A stretch of 64,000 nucleotides of DNA from Proteus mirabilis ATCC 29906 (GCF_000160755.1 NZ_GG668576.1:95956-159955); one strand, 5' to 3'; counted from the stretch's first letter, positions 32,436 to 42,258 are shown. Program-made: numbers and translations. Notes: generated by a model from the sequence alone, not told the origin.

Positions 32436-33365
32436 ATGCAACTACACACTGTAGTGAATATGTTCGGCGCTGATCTCCAGCGCCGTTATCATGAAAAAAT
32501 CCACAAAATAACCCTTCATGGTGGTTTTAGTTGTCCTAATCGAGATGGCACATTAGGACGAGGAGGGTGTACATTTTGCAATGTCTCTTCTTTTGCTGAT
32601 GAGCAAACGCAATATCACTCTATTGAAGAGCAAATCGCCTACCAAGCTAAGCATATTACCCGTGCTCGCCGTTATTTAGCTTATTTTCAAGCCTATACTA
32701 GTACCTATGCAGAAGTAGAACATCTACGAAAAATGTATGAAAGTGCATTATTACAAGCCAATATGGTTGGATTATGTGTTGGGACACGCCCTGATTGTGT
32801 GCCCGTCAGTGTGTTAGATCTACTGCAAGGCTATTGCGAACAAGGTTATGAAGTATGGTTAGAGTTAGGATTACAAACTGCACATAATAAGACATTAAAG
32901 CATATTAATCGTGGTCATGATTTTCAATGTTATCAAGCAACCACAAAAGAAGCGCGTCGCCGAGGTTTAAAGGTGTGTACGCATCTTATTATCGGTTTAC
33001 CTCGTGAAGATCATCAGTTAAATATGCAAACCTTAGAGCAGGTAGTAGAAACCGGTGTTGATGGACTAAAATTACACCCTTTACACATAGTTGAGGGGAG
33101 TACGATAGCCAAAGCATGGAAAGCAGGGCGTATTAGTGCATTAACACAACAACAATATGTTTATACTGCTGGTGAAATAATCCGTCATACTCCTGCAGAA
33201 GTTATTTATCATCGTGTTTGTGCCAGTGCCAGAAAACCTACTTTATTAGCCCCTGAATGGTGTGAAAATCACTGGTTGGGTATGAATGCACTCTATCAAT
33301 ACTTATTAGAGAAAGGCGTACAAGGTAGTGGGATAAATAAGCCTTTTGTGGCTAATTGTAAATAA
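32436..33365 (+). CDS. yhcC: YhcC-like radical SAM protein (TIGR01212 type)
   Basis: A 309-residue radical SAM protein. The iron-sulphur cluster motif is of the long form, CPNRDGTLGRGGCTFC (C-x11-C-x2-C), which marks this family, and GLCVGTRPDCVP, LELGLQTAHNKTL and GLKVCTHLIIGLPRE follow E. coli YhcC. The reaction is not known to me. It starts 7 bases after kdsA and so shares its transcript; in E. coli yhcC is elsewhere, near gltB, so its position here is a difference of gene order. Confidence 0.88.
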   Translation: MQLHTVVNMFGADLQRRYHEKIHKITLHGGFSCPNRDGTLGRGGCTFCNVSSFADEQTQYHSIEEQIAYQAKHITRARRYLAYFQAYTSTYAEVEHLRKMYESALLQANMVGLCVGTRPDCVPVSVLDLLQGYCEQGYEVWLELGLQTAHNKTLKHINRGHDFQCYQATTKEARRRGLKVCTHLIIGLPREDHQLNMQTLEQVVETGVDGLKLHPLHIVEGSTIAKAWKAGRISALTQQQYVYTAGEIIRHTPAEVIYHRVCASARKPTLLAPEWCENHWLGMNALYQYLLEKGVQGSGINKPFVANCK

Positions 33366-33409
33366 TTATCCACTCAACATAAAATCACTTGTCACTTTTT
33401 TAATCATAC

Positions 33410-33431
33410 TGTACAGCTTTGAAGCTGTACA
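33410..33431. promoter_or_regulatory. Perfect 22-bp palindrome before the DUF1778 gene
   Basis: Arms TGTACAGCTT (33410-33419) and AAGCTGTACA (33422-33431) around TG. It ends directly at the ribosome site AAGGAGG. No T-run follows, so it is most likely an operator, probably for autoregulation as is normal for ribbon-helix-helix antitoxins. Confidence 0.6.
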
Positions 33432-33443
33432 AAGGAGGTTGCT

Positions 33444-33722
33444 ATGGCTCAAGCACTAGTAGAAAACAGTGAACGAGTGTCAATTCGTATCACTACAGAA
33501 GATAAATCACTGCTGGTTCGTGCTGCTAGTTTGGAAAATACAAACTTAACAGAGTTTGTACTTCGTAATATTGTACCTGTAGCTCGGCAAGTTATTGAAA
33601 ATAATGAGCGTTTAAAATTATCAGGAAAAGACACATTACGTGTTATGGAACTTTTAGATAATCCACCAAAGCCTAATGCTAAACTACTTGCAGCGGCTTT
33701 TGCTCTACCGGTCAATGCATGA
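33444..33722 (+). CDS. DUF1778 antitoxin-like protein without partner toxin
   Basis: A 92-residue protein with the N-terminal ribbon-helix-helix pattern of DUF1778/TacA antitoxins (ERVSIRITTEDKSLLVRAASLENTNLTEFVLRN) and a C-terminal tail (LDNPPKPNAKLLAAAFALP) that in complete systems binds a GNAT acetyltransferase toxin. The toxin gene normally overlaps or follows directly; here only about 170 AT-rich bases and a terminator follow before dauA on the other strand. AAGGAGG lies 6 bases ahead of the ATG. It may be a retained orphan antitoxin or a repressor with another job. Confidence 0.82.
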   Translation: MAQALVENSERVSIRITTEDKSLLVRAASLENTNLTEFVLRNIVPVARQVIENNERLKLSGKDTLRVMELLDNPPKPNAKLLAAAFALPVNA

Positions 33723-33825
33723 CAATACCAAATTGATTAAATCCCCTCTTTCTTTATTAATTTCCTTTAAAACCATTTATACTGCACTTTCAATGGCAAA
33801 TAAAATATAAATCATAACTTAATAA

Positions 33826-33868
33826 TTAAGCCCTTAATTAAATAGTGTAAATTAAGGGCTTAAAGATT
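33826..33868. terminator. Terminator between DUF1778 gene and dauA
   Basis: Perfect 14-bp stem TTAAGCCCTTAATT (33826-33839) with its complement (33850-33863), followed by AGATTTTT. It lies between convergent genes and should serve both. Confidence 0.82.
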
Positions 33869-33890
33869 TTTATAATTAATAATTAAAAAA

Positions 33891-35591
33891 CTACTGAATT
33901 AATTCCATATCATCCAGCGCTTTTTGTAGCGAAGGATAAAAATTAAGTGTGCCATCAATTGGCGTTACTCGTGCTCTTGCTAATGTCTTTAATGGCTGGA
34001 AGGGAATATCACAAACAATAATATGAGTATCATGTTGCACATCCGCCACAAAGTGTTGAAAAGCATGTAATCCCCCAGCATCTAATACAGGTACTGCATC
34101 CCACTGCATAATAAGAGTTTTATATCCTTTACTACGTTCACGTAATTCATTAAAAATACGCTCGGCGGCAGCAAAGAATAGCGGACCATTAACACGCACA
34201 ACTAATAATTGTTTATCATCATCAGTATAAGTTGATTCTGTTATTTTCGTCATATTAGCAATACGACGCATAAATAATAAAGAGGCTAATACAATGCCGA
34301 TAGTGATCGCAATAACCATATCAAACAGCACGGTAAGTGATAAACATAATACTAAAACGATAATATCGTCTTTTGGTGCATGACGAATAAGATCGATAAC
34401 TTTACGAGCTTCACTCATATTCCATGCAACAATTAATAACAATGCAGACATTGCTGCTAATGGTAAATAAGAGAGAAAAGGCGCTAAGACCAGTAAAGTT
34501 ACTAAAACTAATAAAGAGTGCACAATCGCAGATACAGGGGACGTTGCACCGGCACGTACGTTTGCCGCTGAGCGGGCAATAGCCGCAGTTGCGGTGATCC
34601 CACCAAAGAAAGGCGCTACAATATTACCAATACCTTGACCGACTAACTCACCATTAGAGTGATGTTTTTTCCCCGTCATACCATCAAGCACTACAGCACA
34701 GAGGAGTGATTCAATCGCACCTAACATTGCCATTGAAAAAGCGGCGGGTAATAACGCACTGACCGTGCTCCAATTTAATGCAATAGACTCACCACTACTG
34801 GGTAAATTCCACGGTAGCACAAATTGTGGCAGGATCGGCGGAATACCTTGTCCTGTTGAACCATCAGGCAATAGATAGCTAAATTGTGAACCAATGGTGG
34901 CAACATCATGGCCAAATAAATTAACTATCCCCATAACAGCCGTACCGGCAATTAATGCTGGTAAATGGCCGGGAAGACGTAAATTCAATTTAGGCCAATA
35001 AATTAATACTAAGAGAGTGGTTGCACCTATTAATGTATCTCCAAGATGGATTGTCGGTAGAGCGGCACCAAGAGCAATCACTTTATCAATATAGGTTTCT
35101 GGGACATGCGACATTTCTAAGCCAAAGAAATCTTTGATCTGCATGGTGGCGATAGTGATGGCAATCCCCGAAGTAAATCCTAATGTGACAGAAACGGGAA
35201 TATATTCAATGAGCTTACCAAAACGAGCTAACCCCATAACCACTAAAATAATCCCAGACATCAAAGTGGCAATTAATAGCCCACTTAAACCAAATTGTTG
35301 TGAAACAGGATAAAGTATCACCACAAAGGCGGCAGTAGGCCCTGAAACACTGTAGCGAGAGCCACCTGTTACAGCGATAATAATACCGGCAATAGCTGCG
35401 GTATAAAGACCGTATTGCGGGGGAACACCGCTACCAATAGCCAATGCCATTGCCAGTGGTATTGCGATAATGCCGACGGTGATCCCTGCAATAATATCTT
35501 TTAATAAACGGGCAAAAGAGTAAGGCTCTTTTACACATGCATCAATAAATGCACTAAAGGGGCGAACCCGGTTAACTTTATGCGTTTTCAT
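33891..35591 (-). CDS. dauA: DauA, SulP-family C4-dicarboxylate transporter
   Basis: A 566-residue membrane protein of the SLC26/SulP family with about 14 hydrophobic segments ([59 protein letters not shown]) and a C-terminal STAS domain ([34 protein letters not shown]). E. coli DauA (YchM) takes up succinate at low pH. The gene is close to prs and ychH in E. coli; here it is on the far side of the hemA cluster. Confidence 0.93.
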   Translation of the reverse strand: MKTHKVNRVRPFSAFIDACVKEPYSFARLLKDIIAGITVGIIAIPLAMALAIGSGVPPQYGLYTAAIAGIIIAVTGGSRYSVSGPTAAFVVILYPVSQQFGLSGLLIATLMSGIILVVMGLARFGKLIEYIPVSVTLGFTSGIAITIATMQIKDFFGLEMSHVPETYIDKVIALGAALPTIHLGDTLIGATTLLVLIYWPKLNLRLPGHLPALIAGTAVMGIVNLFGHDVATIGSQFSYLLPDGSTGQGIPPILPQFVLPWNLPSSGESIALNWSTVSALLPAAFSMAMLGAIESLLCAVVLDGMTGKKHHSNGELVGQGIGNIVAPFFGGITATAAIARSAANVRAGATSPVSAIVHSLLVLVTLLVLAPFLSYLPLAAMSALLLIVAWNMSEARKVIDLIRHAPKDDIIVLVLCLSLTVLFDMVIAITIGIVLASLLFMRRIANMTKITESTYTDDDKQLLVVRVNGPLFFAAAERIFNELRERSKGYKTLIMQWDAVPVLDAGGLHAFQHFVADVQHDTHIIVCDIPFQPLKTLARARVTPIDGTLNFYPSLQKALDDMELIQ

Positions 35592-36121
35592 TTAGGCTTA
35601 AACCAAAATAAGAAGTCAAATGCCGAATAAAGGCGATAAAAAAGAGCAGAAAGGATATCGCTTTTATTTGCTAATAATAATGTGATATATCAAATTATTA
35701 AACACTATCTTAATACTTAGCGAAAATTAAAGCAATTAATTGAAAAACTTAAGCAAAAGAGATAACGTTATGTAACGTATTGTATTTATTCTGTTACTTT
35801 CATGAAAAAGAAGTTTGACGTTATTCTATAAATTATATAAAGCGTTTTATTTTAGAATAATTGTCATTAAAAATAGTAATGCATAAAAATAGCTAAAAAG
35901 TATTTTATAAAATAAAGGAAAAAACAATTCTATAAATAAAGCTAATTAGTGTATATGAAAAAGAGCATTTTTATTAAATAGAATAATTAAGTATCTAGAA
36001 TAGGTTAATAGCAACGTATATAAAAACAATCACAATAAATTTATTATTACAATTTTAGTACTGGTAGCAAGCAGAACGTTGTCGCTGTATAGTTGCTGTA
36101 TAGATTAAAGGACAACAAGAC
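35592..36121. other. Gene-free AT-rich gap before dauA
   Basis: About 530 very AT-rich bases that must hold the dauA promoter. A GCTGTATAG direct repeat stands at about 36084-36104. I see no gene, and no complete operator that I can name. Confidence 0.4.
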
Positions 36122-36150
36122 AAAAAAACGCCTAGTTTTTTAACTAGGCG
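36122..36150 (-). terminator. Terminator of the tRNA-Ser gene
   Basis: Stem CGCCTAGTT (36129-36137) with AACTAGGCG (36142-36150), followed on the minus strand by seven T. It lies 14 bases after the tRNA 3' end. Confidence 0.88.
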
Positions 36151-36163
36151 CTTTCTTAGAATA

Positions 36164-36251
36164 TGGCGGTGAGAGAGGGATTCGAACCCTCGATACGTTG
36201 CCGTATACACACTTTCCAGGCGTGCTCCTTCAGCCTCTCGGACATCTCACC
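36164..36251 (-). tRNA. tRNA-Ser (GGA)
   Basis: An 88-base gene on the minus strand, beginning GGTGAGATGTCC and ending with encoded CCA. The acceptor stem GGTGAGA/TCTCACC, the long variable arm of class II tRNAs, the T loop GGTTCGAATCC and the anticodon loop CTGGAAA give anticodon GGA (reads UCC/UCU). It lies next to ghrA, as serX does in E. coli. Confidence 0.95.
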
Positions 36252-36292
36252 GTATTGTGGTTAAACATGGCATTCATGCTCAACGGGGCGCT

Positions 36293-36321
36293 ACTATAGG
36301 GAAAAGAGTGATAAGCGTCAA
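36293..36321 (-). promoter_or_regulatory. Promoter of tRNA-Ser
   Basis: On the minus strand TTGACG (36321-36316), 17 bases, TATAGT (36298-36293), then the GC-rich stretch AGCGCCCC. This is a near-consensus sigma-70 promoter with the GC-rich discriminator typical of stable RNA genes under stringent control. Confidence 0.75.
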
Positions 36322-36554
36322 CAGCTAAATGCGTTTTTTCCTTAACTTTTGTGCCAACCAGTCAAATAAAAAACAATATGAACAAGGCTTAAGCAAATAA
36401 TGTGATCTCTTTTGAGATGTAACATCCATTTTTTAGCTAAATTTCGTTAGCTGGTTAACATTATCAACATTTTTCTTAACAACTTTTTCAAACAGACTTG
36501 AAATAAAAGCATAACCCTCGCACCCTATGGTAAAAATGCTGGAGGAAGGCAAAA

Positions 36555-37496
36555 ATGAATATTATTTTTTATCATCCTTTTTTTGATGCAAATACATGGA
36601 TAAGTGGAATGAAAGCACGACTTCCTGACGCGCATATTCGTGTTTGGGAGCATGGTGATGATAAGCCTGCTGATTATGCAATGGTCTGGCTTCCTCCCTA
36701 TGAAATGTTAGCAAGCCGTAACCAATTAAAAGGTATTTTTGCACTTGGTGCGGGTGTTGATGCCATTTTAAAGCAAGAGCAACAAAAACCAGGCACATTA
36801 CCCGCTGGGGTTCCGGTAATGCGTTTAGAAGACACGGGTATGGGTTTGCAAATGCAAGAGTATGCCATTGCTAAAGTGATGTATTATTTTCGCCGTATGG
36901 ATGATTATAAACGTCAACAATCACAACGCTTATGGAAACAACTCCCCGCACATACTTATGATAATTTTGTTATTGGTGTTTTGGGTGCAGGTGCATTAGG
37001 CGCAAGTGTAGCGACTAAGCTTGCTGAACTTGGTTTTAACGTGCGTTGCTGGAGTCGTAGTAAAAAGCAAATTAATCAGGTAGAGAGTTTTTATGGTAAC
37101 GATCAACTGAGCGATTTTGTTAAAGAGTGTCAGTTGTTAATCAATCTATTACCTTATACACCACAAACTCATGGTATTTTAAATTTCTCGCTTTTTGAAC
37201 AGCTTAAACCTTCTTCTTATTTAATTAATTTGGCAAGGGGAGCACATCTTGTTGATCAAGATCTGCTAGAAGCTATCGATCAAGGTTATATTGCTGATGC
37301 CTCTTTAGATGTATTTAGCCAAGAGCCATTACCGGGTATGCATCCGTTTTGGACTCATCCTCGTATCTCTATTACACCGCATATTGCTGCTTTTACTATT
37401 CCAGATATTGCAATGGATACAATTGTTGAAAATATTCAACGTATTGAAAAGGGCGAAACACCTTTTGGTGTTGTGGATATGAAAAGTGGCTATTAA
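36555..37496 (+). CDS. ghrA: Glyoxylate/hydroxypyruvate reductase A
   Basis: A 313-residue D-isomer 2-hydroxyacid dehydrogenase that reduces glyoxylate and hydroxypyruvate with NADPH. The coenzyme motif GVLGAGALGASVATKL, the substrate-binding Arg in LINLARGAHLVD, and the catalytic His in ISITPHIAAFT are present. GGAGG stands 10 bases before the ATG. Length is that of E. coli GhrA (312). A strong terminator follows. Confidence 0.95.
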   Translation: MNIIFYHPFFDANTWISGMKARLPDAHIRVWEHGDDKPADYAMVWLPPYEMLASRNQLKGIFALGAGVDAILKQEQQKPGTLPAGVPVMRLEDTGMGLQMQEYAIAKVMYYFRRMDDYKRQQSQRLWKQLPAHTYDNFVIGVLGAGALGASVATKLAELGFNVRCWSRSKKQINQVESFYGNDQLSDFVKECQLLINLLPYTPQTHGILNFSLFEQLKPSSYLINLARGAHLVDQDLLEAIDQGYIADASLDVFSQEPLPGMHPFWTHPRISITPHIAAFTIPDIAMDTIVENIQRIEKGETPFGVVDMKSGY

Positions 37497-37520
37497 ATAA
37501 TATAGATATAATATATATAT

Positions 37521-37559
37521 AAATAGACAATAAATTTTATTTTATTGTCTATTTTTTTT
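37521..37559 (+). terminator. Terminator after ghrA
   Basis: Perfect 14-bp AT-rich stem (37521-37534 with 37541-37554) followed by a run of eight T. It isolates ghrA from the large gene downstream. Confidence 0.85.
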
Positions 37560-37686
37560 CCTAAACTTTCAAAAAAAGAACTTTTTCTAAATTTTAGATA
37601 ATATAATAAAAAATAGGCTATAAAAGATATCTCTTATAATATGTCTTATCGATGATACCTCATCTGCTTGAAATGTTGAGGTGTTT

Positions 37687-40548
37687 ATGATTGATAAAAT
37701 AATGACATATGTTAATAAGTTAACAGAGGTTGGTGTTTTTAATAATTATAAATCAACAAATTATATTTCCGATGTGTCTAATACCCCTGCTGTATATAAT
37801 ACAAATATTAAACAGTTTAGCTTAAATAATGTAAATAATTATGTTTATCTTGGATCAACAAATAGTCCACTACTTAATAATATGGGAATTACCCTTGATG
37901 ATGATGGAACCTTAATGTTAATAAAAGGGAAAACATATGATTTATTTACCGGATTAATTCAAAAGTACTTTAATGGAGGTTTTAAATATAATGTATTTCA
38001 TATCAACTCTCAACATGGTGATGATATAAAATTTAAAGAACTATATGTCGATTATAATGGGTTTTTAATTGGGAGTAAGAGAGATAGTTCAGGAAATAAT
38101 AATGAACTTTATAAAATAAAATTTAAAAAGATTGAAGGTGAATATAATTTAAGCGATGACGCCACCGATAATACTAATATTAATTTTATTATTGAATATG
38201 AAAAATATGAAATAGAAGATAGTTTAAAACATGATTTATCTAATATTAATAATATTATAGAGAAAGAAGAAGGAAATGTATTAAAAATAAATAGAGAAGG
38301 GATGCCTATTACTATAACTTTACAAGATAATAAACTTTTTACATATGGCTTACCACCAACGCTAATGCCTAAAGAGGATGACGTAGATGGTAAGAGTAAA
38401 AAAAATGAAATAAAATTGCCATTAAAATCAAAAGATAAAATATTAGCGATAAAACCGGTGTTAAATAAAATCCAACTTGTGGTTGATAAAGGTAATAAAA
38501 TAAAAATATATTACTTTGATCCTCTGCATATTTTTGCATTAAAAGATTATCATTATGAAATCACTCGTTTAACTCAAGAGCCACCGTTATCTTTTTATTC
38601 AATAGTTGGAGAAAATAACTATAAAAACTATCACTCAGGACAGCCATTTTCTACTCAAAAAATAGGTAATTTTAGTGCTAAAAATATTCCCTTTTTTTCG
38701 TCGGCTATTGATAATGCAAGGGTTCACTTTGATAGAGCAAAACAACAATATGCATTAAAAAAATATGGTGCAATGGTAAAAGATATCGCGAAAAGTCTTG
38801 ATCCTGGTTTTAGAGGGATGTTTTCTACTATAAAAGCTATAGTTAATTCTGCTACATTACCGAGAACAATTAAAACAGATGCTTTAAATGGTGTAAAAAA
38901 GGTGATTAAACATGATTATAATCTGCTTAATAAATATATTACCGGAATTAACAATGGTAAATCTCAAGGTGAGGTTGTTTATTCTTTAGTAGAACAATTA
39001 AATGATAAAGAGAGCATTACAATTAGCCAGTATAATGATATCCGTGCATTCTTTGGTATTAGTGCATTTCATTTATCTCAAAATATTGGTGTGAGTGCGT
39101 TTCTTTTAGCTAATTTTGCGAAAACACATGCCCTAACAATTTCAAAAAATAAGCAAGATGAAGTTGTATTCTCATTTGTAAATAAAATGGATGCAGGGAT
39201 TGCTACGGGCTTATCTGCTGGGATTATGAACAATGAACAAAAATGGAGAGAAGGGGCGTTTAATTATGGTTTTGTAACACCGTTAATGGCCACTGTGATA
39301 CTCGATTATCATTATGAAAAAAAATCTAATTTTTCATTTAAAATTCAACCAAAAGATTTAGTCGAATTTATTAATCAAGGGGTATCTCTTACAGAAAGTG
39401 AACTTAAGGATAATGCAACGCTGGAATTTAATAGAACACAAAACGCGTCATTAGGTGTTGAACTTAGAAGTGAAGTCAGTTTTGATGTGGGAGTTTCTGC
39501 TAATGAAAATATAGAATTAAATTTACCGAGAAATGCGGTTGGTGCTAATCTCTCTTTAAAAATAATAAATGTCATTCACAATATAAATAAATTTATTGGT
39601 CATGGAGAGACCAAAGCAAAACAGTTGGAAAAAAATGTTGATGTTGAGTATTTTAGCGGAAGTTTTGAATTATACCGAGATTTAAAATTTACACCTTCAG
39701 CGACAAAAGCATCGCATAATATTCACTGGTATCCATTGACATCATTGAAAAATTTTGAAGTCATGTTAGAAAAAAGAGTTAATTCACTATTTAAACATAG
39801 AATTTATGATGGCAAAATAAAACAAGACAAAAAAGAATTTGAAGCACATAAAAATAATTTAAAAGGACTTTATAAAAGAGTACTTAAAATAAATAACCTA
39901 TTTGATAAATACCCTGTTCAATACGATGTTAAAAGAAGTATAAATAAACTTGATCATGTTTATTTACAGTTGGATGCAAATAAGAAATTAAAAAACAAAC
40001 TAAATCCACAATTGATGGAGAATGATCTTTCTCTCAAGAGTGATGTAATAGATAACTCAATAGATCTAGTACACAATAATAACAGAGTACAACAATTCTT
40101 AGCTGATTTAACAGAAAAGAAAAAAATACTTTCTTCACAGAAAAAAAATAATATGAATGAAAAATTTAAGCCATATTTTATTTCTAAATATCAGCTAAAT
40201 AGTGAGGGGAGAGTGCGTTATTCAGTGCTTGAAACTCAACTGGAAGAGCTTATCAATGAAGTGAAAACAGATGAAAATCTAACAGTTAATGATATAAAAG
40301 ATAAATTAGATAATTTCTATAATAATGCGAAACAAGAGTTAAATAATATTGAATACCAGCTTAATTCAATAGATGTGATGTCTATAAGTGAACTCGCCGA
40401 TAAAGCAAAATCATTTCCTCTTGCTTTTTTACGATTAGAAAGCAAAAAGTCTATTATGCATCATCAAGTTAAAGGTGAAATTAATTTTTTATATGATAAA
40501 TATGAAAAGCAATTGGAGAAAATAACCACTAATTATTATTTTCATTAA
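37687..40548 (+). CDS. Large protein, possibly distant AvrE/DspE-type effector
   Basis: A 953-residue protein I cannot place firmly. There is no signal peptide. The N-terminal third has repeated short strands of the form GITLDDDGTLMLIKGKTYDL, ELYVDYNGFLIGSKRD, EGMPITITLQDNKLFTYG, like beta-propeller blades. Then come LTRLTQEPPLSFYSIVG, helices, and a region with alternating hydrophobic strands (LGVELRSEVSFDVGVSANEN). The last 250 residues are charged, helical and coiled-coil-like. This order recalls AvrE/DspE plant-type III effectors, but those have about 1600-1800 residues, and I see neither WxxxE nor a chaperone gene beside it. ATG 37687 has GAGG at 5 bases. Codons are markedly more AT-rich than in neighbours, suggesting transfer. 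Confidence 0.5.
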   Translation: MIDKIMTYVNKLTEVGVFNNYKSTNYISDVSNTPAVYNTNIKQFSLNNVNNYVYLGSTNSPLLNNMGITLDDDGTLMLIKGKTYDLFTGLIQKYFNGGFKYNVFHINSQHGDDIKFKELYVDYNGFLIGSKRDSSGNNNELYKIKFKKIEGEYNLSDDATDNTNINFIIEYEKYEIEDSLKHDLSNINNIIEKEEGNVLKINREGMPITITLQDNKLFTYGLPPTLMPKEDDVDGKSKKNEIKLPLKSKDKILAIKPVLNKIQLVVDKGNKIKIYYFDPLHIFALKDYHYEITRLTQEPPLSFYSIVGENNYKNYHSGQPFSTQKIGNFSAKNIPFFSSAIDNARVHFDRAKQQYALKKYGAMVKDIAKSLDPGFRGMFSTIKAIVNSATLPRTIKTDALNGVKKVIKHDYNLLNKYITGINNGKSQGEVVYSLVEQLNDKESITISQYNDIRAFFGISAFHLSQNIGVSAFLLANFAKTHALTISKNKQDEVVFSFVNKMDAGIATGLSAGIMNNEQKWREGAFNYGFVTPLMATVILDYHYEKKSNFSFKIQPKDLVEFINQGVSLTESELKDNATLEFNRTQNASLGVELRSEVSFDVGVSANENIELNLPRNAVGANLSLKIINVIHNINKFIGHGETKAKQLEKNVDVEYFSGSFELYRDLKFTPSATKASHNIHWYPLTSLKNFEVMLEKRVNSLFKHRIYDGKIKQDKKEFEAHKNNLKGLYKRVLKINNLFDKYPVQYDVKRSINKLDHVYLQLDANKKLKNKLNPQLMENDLSLKSDVIDNSIDLVHNNNRVQQFLADLTEKKKILSSQKKNNMNEKFKPYFISKYQLNSEGRVRYSVLETQLEELINEVKTDENLTVNDIKDKLDNFYNNAKQELNNIEYQLNSIDVMSISELADKAKSFPLAFLRLESKKSIMHHQVKGEINFLYDKYEKQLEKITTNYYFH

Positions 40549-40792
40549 ACCATTTGTTTTTCTTATCTTTATTTGGGGTGATGTGTAACGTATATATTAT
40601 TATTCAATGTTTTTTTGGTTTTTTACAACAGATCTCTATGGAATAATATCTTATATTTCAATGTTATTTTCTTTTTTATAGAATTTAGTTCTAATAAATT
40701 CATGTAATCGAAAGGATAAGTTTATTAGATTGTCATTTAGCCTAATATGGTGCTATAAGATAGTTTCCCTTGTTAATCAGACAATATGACTA

Positions 40793-41401
40793 ATGAATAT
40801 AGCAAGTCTTCTTGAACAAATTGCAGATAAAGGTTGGTGTGTATGGGATGATTTCCTTACACCAGAGGCGGTTAAACAATTGCGTGCTTGTTTTGGTAAT
40901 GATGCACAACAAGCACGTATAGGACGTCATGAAAACCTATTAGCAGAAACCACGATACGCAGTGATAAAATTCGTTGGCTAGAGCCGCAAATGGGAGAGC
41001 CAGTTCAACATTATCTTATGCAGATGGAAAGCATTCAACGAGCAGTTAATCGTGAGTTCTTTTTAGGGCTGTTTGAATATGAAGCGCATTTCGCTTGTTA
41101 TGAAAAAGGTGCTTTCTATAAAAAACATCTTGATGCATTTAAAGAAAATGTCACAAGACGTTTAACGACAGTGTTATATCTTAATGATGAATGGACACCA
41201 CAAGACGGTGGAGAGCTAGTTATCTATGATCTGGATGATAATCAATTAGCGACAGTCGCCCCTCAAGGTGGTCGTTTAGTGGTTTTTCTTTCAGAACAAT
41301 TTCCACATGAAGTATTACCTACTCATAAAGAAAGGATCAGTATTGCAGGGTGGTTTCGAGTTAATGGTGTCAGAGATAATTTTCTCGATATCGCCAGCTA
41401 A
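40793..41401 (+). CDS. 2OG-Fe(II) oxygenase
   Basis: A 202-residue protein of the prolyl-4-hydroxylase-like 2-oxoglutarate/iron oxygenase fold. The iron ligands are His112 and Asp114 (KKHLDAF) and His172 (QFPHEVLP), and Arg181 (KERISIAGWFR) should bind 2-oxoglutarate. The segment RRLTTVLYLNDEW-x-PQDGGELVIY is typical of the SM-20/PKHD group. The substrate, a protein residue or a small molecule, is unknown. It lies between the large gene and ycdY, each with its own unit. Confidence 0.85.
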   Translation: MNIASLLEQIADKGWCVWDDFLTPEAVKQLRACFGNDAQQARIGRHENLLAETTIRSDKIRWLEPQMGEPVQHYLMQMESIQRAVNREFFLGLFEYEAHFACYEKGAFYKKHLDAFKENVTRRLTTVLYLNDEWTPQDGGELVIYDLDDNQLATVAPQGGRLVVFLSEQFPHEVLPTHKERISIAGWFRVNGVRDNFLDIAS

Positions 41402-41449
41402 ATGATGCAATAAAGTGTTATTGTCGTAATAGAAATAGCATGGGATTAG

Positions 41450-41500
41450 GCGCGTTTCTTATATTAGGCTATATAGCTTAATGATAAGAGCGCGCTTTTT
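41450..41500 (+). terminator. Terminator after the oxygenase gene
   Basis: GCGCG...CTTAT (from 41450) pairs with ATAAGAGCGCGC (41484-41495), with an unpaired part, followed by TTTTT and CTG. Confidence 0.55.
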
Positions 41501-41624
41501 CTGTTATTAATGACTGAAAATAATGTGTAATTAATGGAATAGAGTGAAAAGAGAATAAAGAAAATTGTTGATTTTCTGGTGGTTAACAGGACAATAAAAC
41601 CAAACTTTATGGGGTAAAAATAGA

Positions 41625-42182
41625 ATGAATGAATTTTCGATTGTCTGCCGTCTATTAGGTACATTATTTCAACGAGCACCGAGTGATGCTATTTTAGCAC
41701 CGATCATAACCATGATAGCCGAAGATAAACTAAGCCAATTATGGCCATTAGAGCAAGATGAACTATTCAAAACGTTAAAAAGTAGCGTAGCTGATTTAGC
41801 GGCAGTAGAAGCTGACTACCAATCGCTTTTTGCTGACCCAATACCCGCAGTATCTCTTTATGCACATGATTACGGTGATATAAAAGAGCAAGATATTCGT
41901 CAATTCTTAGTCACTCGAGGTATGCCTGTCACCGGATCAGCGACAGATAGCTTTGGTGCGTTGTTACTTGCCGCTTCTTGGCTTGAAGATAATGCCGCAC
42001 AAGATGAAGTATTAGCACAAACACAGTTATTTGATAACTATCTATTACCTTGGGCGGGAACCTTTTTAGGTAAGGTTGAAGCGCATGCTAAAACAAATTT
42101 TTATCGTACTTTAGCAGCAATTACGCGTGGTGCACTTTCTGCATTACGAGAAGAATTATCAGATGAAGAAAACGAAAAATAA
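41625..42182 (+). CDS. ycdY: YcdY, TorD/DmsD-family chaperone
   Basis: A 185-residue all-helical protein of the redox-enzyme chaperone family, close to E. coli YcdY (MNEFSIVCRLLGTLFQRAPSD, WPLEQDEL, LLLAASWLEDNAAQDE, YLLPWAGTFLGKVEAHA). In E. coli YcdY assists the zinc phosphatase YcdX and the gene order is ghrA-ycdX-ycdY. Here ycdX is absent from its place and a large gene and an oxygenase gene stand there instead. Confidence 0.92.
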   Translation: MNEFSIVCRLLGTLFQRAPSDAILAPIITMIAEDKLSQLWPLEQDELFKTLKSSVADLAAVEADYQSLFADPIPAVSLYAHDYGDIKEQDIRQFLVTRGMPVTGSATDSFGALLLAASWLEDNAAQDEVLAQTQLFDNYLLPWAGTFLGKVEAHAKTNFYRTLAAITRGALSALREELSDEENEK

Positions 42183-42217
42183 ATAATTAAATCCTATAAT
42201 AAAAACGTTGTTTTTTT

Positions 42218-42258
42218 GAACGGCACCCTAGAATAGCTATCTTATTTGGGTGCCGTTC
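42218..42258 (+). terminator. Hairpin after ycdY
   Basis: Perfect 11-bp stem GAACGGCACCC (42218-42228) with GGGTGCCGTTC (42248-42258). The T-run lies before it, not after it, so it may act as a terminator or only protect the transcript end. Confidence 0.5.

Noticed and set aside
36084..36104. Repeat of GCTGTATAG, considered as an operator or attachment site next to the tRNA gene
   Set aside because: Only two direct copies without a second half-site; no integrase gene or repeated tRNA end was seen.
37681..37686. GTG start six bases ahead of the chosen start of the large gene
   Set aside because: It overlaps the ribosome site; ATG 37687 has the right spacing.
36164..40548. Genomic island bounded by tRNA-Ser
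   Set aside because: ghrA, a conserved neighbour of this tRNA, lies between it and the unusual gene, and no direct repeat of the tRNA end was seen.
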